Origin: JBFHKO01 sp041595355
Lineage (GTDB): Bacteria > Pseudomonadota > Gammaproteobacteria > Enterobacterales > Aeromonadaceae
NCBI GenBank assembly: GCA_041595355.1
Contig: JBFHKO010000105.1
Coordinates: 1-8,710 of the forward strand
Reading direction: 5' to 3'
Length of the DNA stretch: 8,710 nt
This document shows positions 6,946-8,710 of this stretch, piece by piece; position 1 is the stretch's first letter, and every line of letters starts with the position of its first letter. The position numbers and the translations under genes are program-made. The notes under the pieces were generated by a model. It was not told where the DNA came from, did not search any database, and saw only the letters and a program-made list of their open reading frames with translations.

Positions 6946-8710
6946 TTACTCCGGCTGGTAGCCGAGGTTGGGGCCCAGCCAGCGCTCGGCCTCTTCCAGG
7001 CTCATGCCCTTGCGTGCGGCGTAGTCCTTGACCTGATCCAGCTGGATGCCGGCCACGGCAAAATACTTGGCGTCGGGGTGGCTGAAATACCAGCCGGACA
7101 CCGCGGCCGCCGGCCACATGGCGTAGGATTCGGTGAGCTGCATGTCGATGGTCTCCTGCACCTGCAGCAACTGCCAGAGGGTGCCCTTCTCGGTGTGTTC
7201 CGGGCAGGCCGGGTAACCCGGGGCAGGGCGGATGCCCTGGTAGTTTTCCCGGATCAGCTCCTCGTTGGAGAGGGCTTCATCCGGTGCATAGCCCCAGTAG
7301 TGCTTGCGCACCTGCTCGTGCAGGTATTCGGCGAACGCCTCGGCCAGTCGATCGCACACTGACTGCACCAGTATCGCCTGGTAGTCGTCGCCGGCGGCCT
7401 TGAAGCCATCCGCCAGCTCGGCTTCGCCGAAGCCGCCGCTGACCGCGAAGGCGCCGATCCAGTCGGGTACGCCGCTCTCCCTGGGCGCCACGAAATCCGA
7501 CAGGCAGTAGTTGGGGAACACCTGGCCATCCCGGGCCTGGCTGACCTTGTCGGTCTGCTGGCGCAGGCCGCGCAGCACCGTCTTGACCTCGGTGCGACGC
7601 TCGTCGGTATAGACCTCGATGTCGTCGCCGATGCTGTTGGCCGGGAACAGGCCCAGCATGCCGGTGACCTCCACCTCGCCGCTCTGGCTCAGGCGATCCA
7701 GCATGGCGTTGGCATCGGCAAACAGCTGTTGTGCCTGCTCGCCCACCACCTCATCCTCCAGGATGCGCGGGTACTTGCCCGCCAGCTCCCAGCTCAGGAA
7801 AAACGGCGTCCAGTCGATGTAGTCGCGCAGCGTCTCGATGGCGACCTTGCGCAGCACATGGATGCCGGGTTGGGCCGGCTTGGGCGGCTGGTAGCTGCTC
7901 CAGTCGCAGCGCCAGGCGTTGGCGCGGGCCGCCGCCAGGGAGATGGCCTTGGTGCGCGGCTGTTTGCGGCTGTGTTGCTCGCGCACCGTCGCGTACTCCT
8001 TGGCCAGGCGCTCGGCGAAGGGCCCCTTGAGCTCCGGCGAGAGCAGGCTCTGGGCCACCCCCACGGCACGGCTGGCATTGGAGACATAGACCACCGGCTC
8101 CTGGTAGTTCTGCTCGATCTTGACCGCCGTGTGCGCCTTGGAGGTGGTGGCGCCGCCGATGAGCAGCGGAATGCTGAAGCCCTGGCGCTGCATCTCCTTG
8201 GCCACGTGCACCATCTCGTCCAGGGAGGGGGTGATGAGCCCGGAGAGGCCAATCATGTCGGCATTCTCGTCGCGGGCGGTCTGCAGTATCTTCTCGCAGG
8301 AGACCATGACCCCCAGATCGACGATCTCGAAGTTGTTGCACTGCAGCACCACACCGACGATGTTCTTGCCGATGTCATGCACGTCGCCCTTGACGGTGGC
8401 CATGACGATCTTGCCGTTGCTGCTGCCGCCGGACTTTTCCGCCTCGATGTAGGGCTGCAGGTAGGCCACCGCGCGCTTCATGACCCGCGCCGATTTCACC
8501 ACCTGGGGCAGGAACATCTTGCCGGCGCCGAACAGATCGCCCACCACGTTCATGCCGGCCATCAATGGCCCTTCGATCACCTGGATGGGGCGTTCGGCCT
8601 GCTGGCGCGCCTGTTCGGTATCCTCGTCGATGAAGTCGGTGATGCCCTTGACCAGCGCATGCTCCAGGCGCTTGTCGACCGGCCAGCTGCGCCACTCCTG
8701 CTCCCGGGGA
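6946..8710 (-). CDS. metH: MetH, cobalamin-dependent methionine synthase (C-terminal part, 5' end outside window)
   Basis: The last 587 residues of MetH (E. coli 1227), which moves a methyl group from methyltetrahydrofolate via cobalamin to homocysteine. The frame is open to the right edge and the first residues in view read PREQEWRSWPVDKRLE, matching about E. coli 649; the homocysteine and folate domains lie outside. Present are the helical cap (about 1-95), the B12 domain with D109-x-H111-x-x-G114 (His111 is the cobalt ligand, His759 in E. coli), GLSGLITPS (about 154-162) and LLIGGATTSKAHT. The S-adenosylmethionine reactivation domain (about 250-587) has RPAPGYPACPEH (494-505) and ESYAMWPAAAVSGWYFSHP. 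An internal GTG at 8580 is not the start because homology continues upstream. Against E. coli there is a short insertion around residues 390-397. It converges on the rimK unit and ends at the shared terminator. Promoter and regulation are out of view. Confidence 0.98.
   Translation of the reverse strand, partial: PREQEWRSWPVDKRLEHALVKGITDFIDEDTEQARQQAERPIQVIEGPLMAGMNVVGDLFGAGKMFLPQVVKSARVMKRAVAYLQPYIEAEKSGGSSNGKIVMATVKGDVHDIGKNIVGVVLQCNNFEIVDLGVMVSCEKILQTARDENADMIGLSGLITPSLDEMVHVAKEMQRQGFSIPLLIGGATTSKAHTAVKIEQNYQEPVVYVSNASRAVGVAQSLLSPELKGPFAERLAKEYATVREQHSRKQPRTKAISLAAARANAWRCDWSSYQPPKPAQPGIHVLRKVAIETLRDYIDWTPFFLSWELAGKYPRILEDEVVGEQAQQLFADANAMLDRLSQSGEVEVTGMLGLFPANSIGDDIEVYTDERRTEVKTVLRGLRQQTDKVSQARDGQVFPNYCLSDFVAPRESGVPDWIGAFAVSGGFGEAELADGFKAAGDDYQAILVQSVCDRLAEAFAEYLHEQVRKHYWGYAPDEALSNEELIRENYQGIRPAPGYPACPEHTEKGTLWQLLQVQETIDMQLTESYAMWPAAAVSGWYFSHPDAKYFAVAGIQLDQVKDYAARKGMSLEEAERWLGPNLGYQPE

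Noticed and set aside
6871..7362. Plus-strand frame of 163 codons starting in the bidirectional terminator
   Set aside because: Its start codons are inside the hairpin arm and the rest is antisense to the conserved MetH reactivation domain.

Overview
The window is an ordinary high-GC (by eye about 60%), gene-dense piece of a bacterial chromosome. The organism looks like a gammaproteobacterium. The 5S rRNA and tRNA-Thr are close to the enteric versions. UvrA, SSB, RimK and MetH align without large gaps to my recollection of the E. coli proteins, and uvrA and ssb are divergent as in E. coli. A high-GC relative of the Aeromonadales would fit, but I cannot fix the genus from sequence alone.

Layout. 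The left end (1-280, + strand) is the tail of an rRNA operon: 5S rRNA, a structured spacer, a distal tRNA-Thr(GGT) and a factor-independent terminator that looks usable from both sides. Facing it on the minus strand are cinA/yfaY-like (337-1497) and uvrA (1605-4439), probably read in the order uvrA then cinA. A 275-bp divergent intergenic region (4440-4714) separates uvrA from ssb (+, 4715-5275). It holds a CTG-N10-CAG palindrome that fits a LexA/SOS operator and several further inverted repeats. After a strong terminator at 5316-5348 comes a two-gene + strand unit: rimK (5456-6340) overlapping a RimI-like GNAT acetyltransferase gene (6324-6860). A 19-bp perfect inverted repeat (6875-6922) ends this unit and also the convergent metH gene. 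The window contains the last 587 residues of metH; its 5' part lies beyond the right edge.

How the genes work together. UvrA (lesion recognition in nucleotide excision repair) and SSB (single-strand DNA protection) form the DNA-maintenance block, with a shared control region. RimK (glutamylation of ribosomal protein S6) and the RimI-like acetyltransferase form a probable protein/ribosome-modification block. MetH is cobalamin-dependent methionine synthase. The CinA-family protein belongs to nucleotide and pyridine-nucleotide repair, but its C-terminal deamidase domain looks degenerate.

I found no mobile element, CRISPR array, phage gene or defence system, and nothing that amounts to a new system. 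The observations most worth a second look are the SSB Trp88-to-Arg substitution (one base from TGG), the SOS-like palindrome, the unusually structured uvrA-ssb intergenic region, and the rimK-acetyltransferase overlap.
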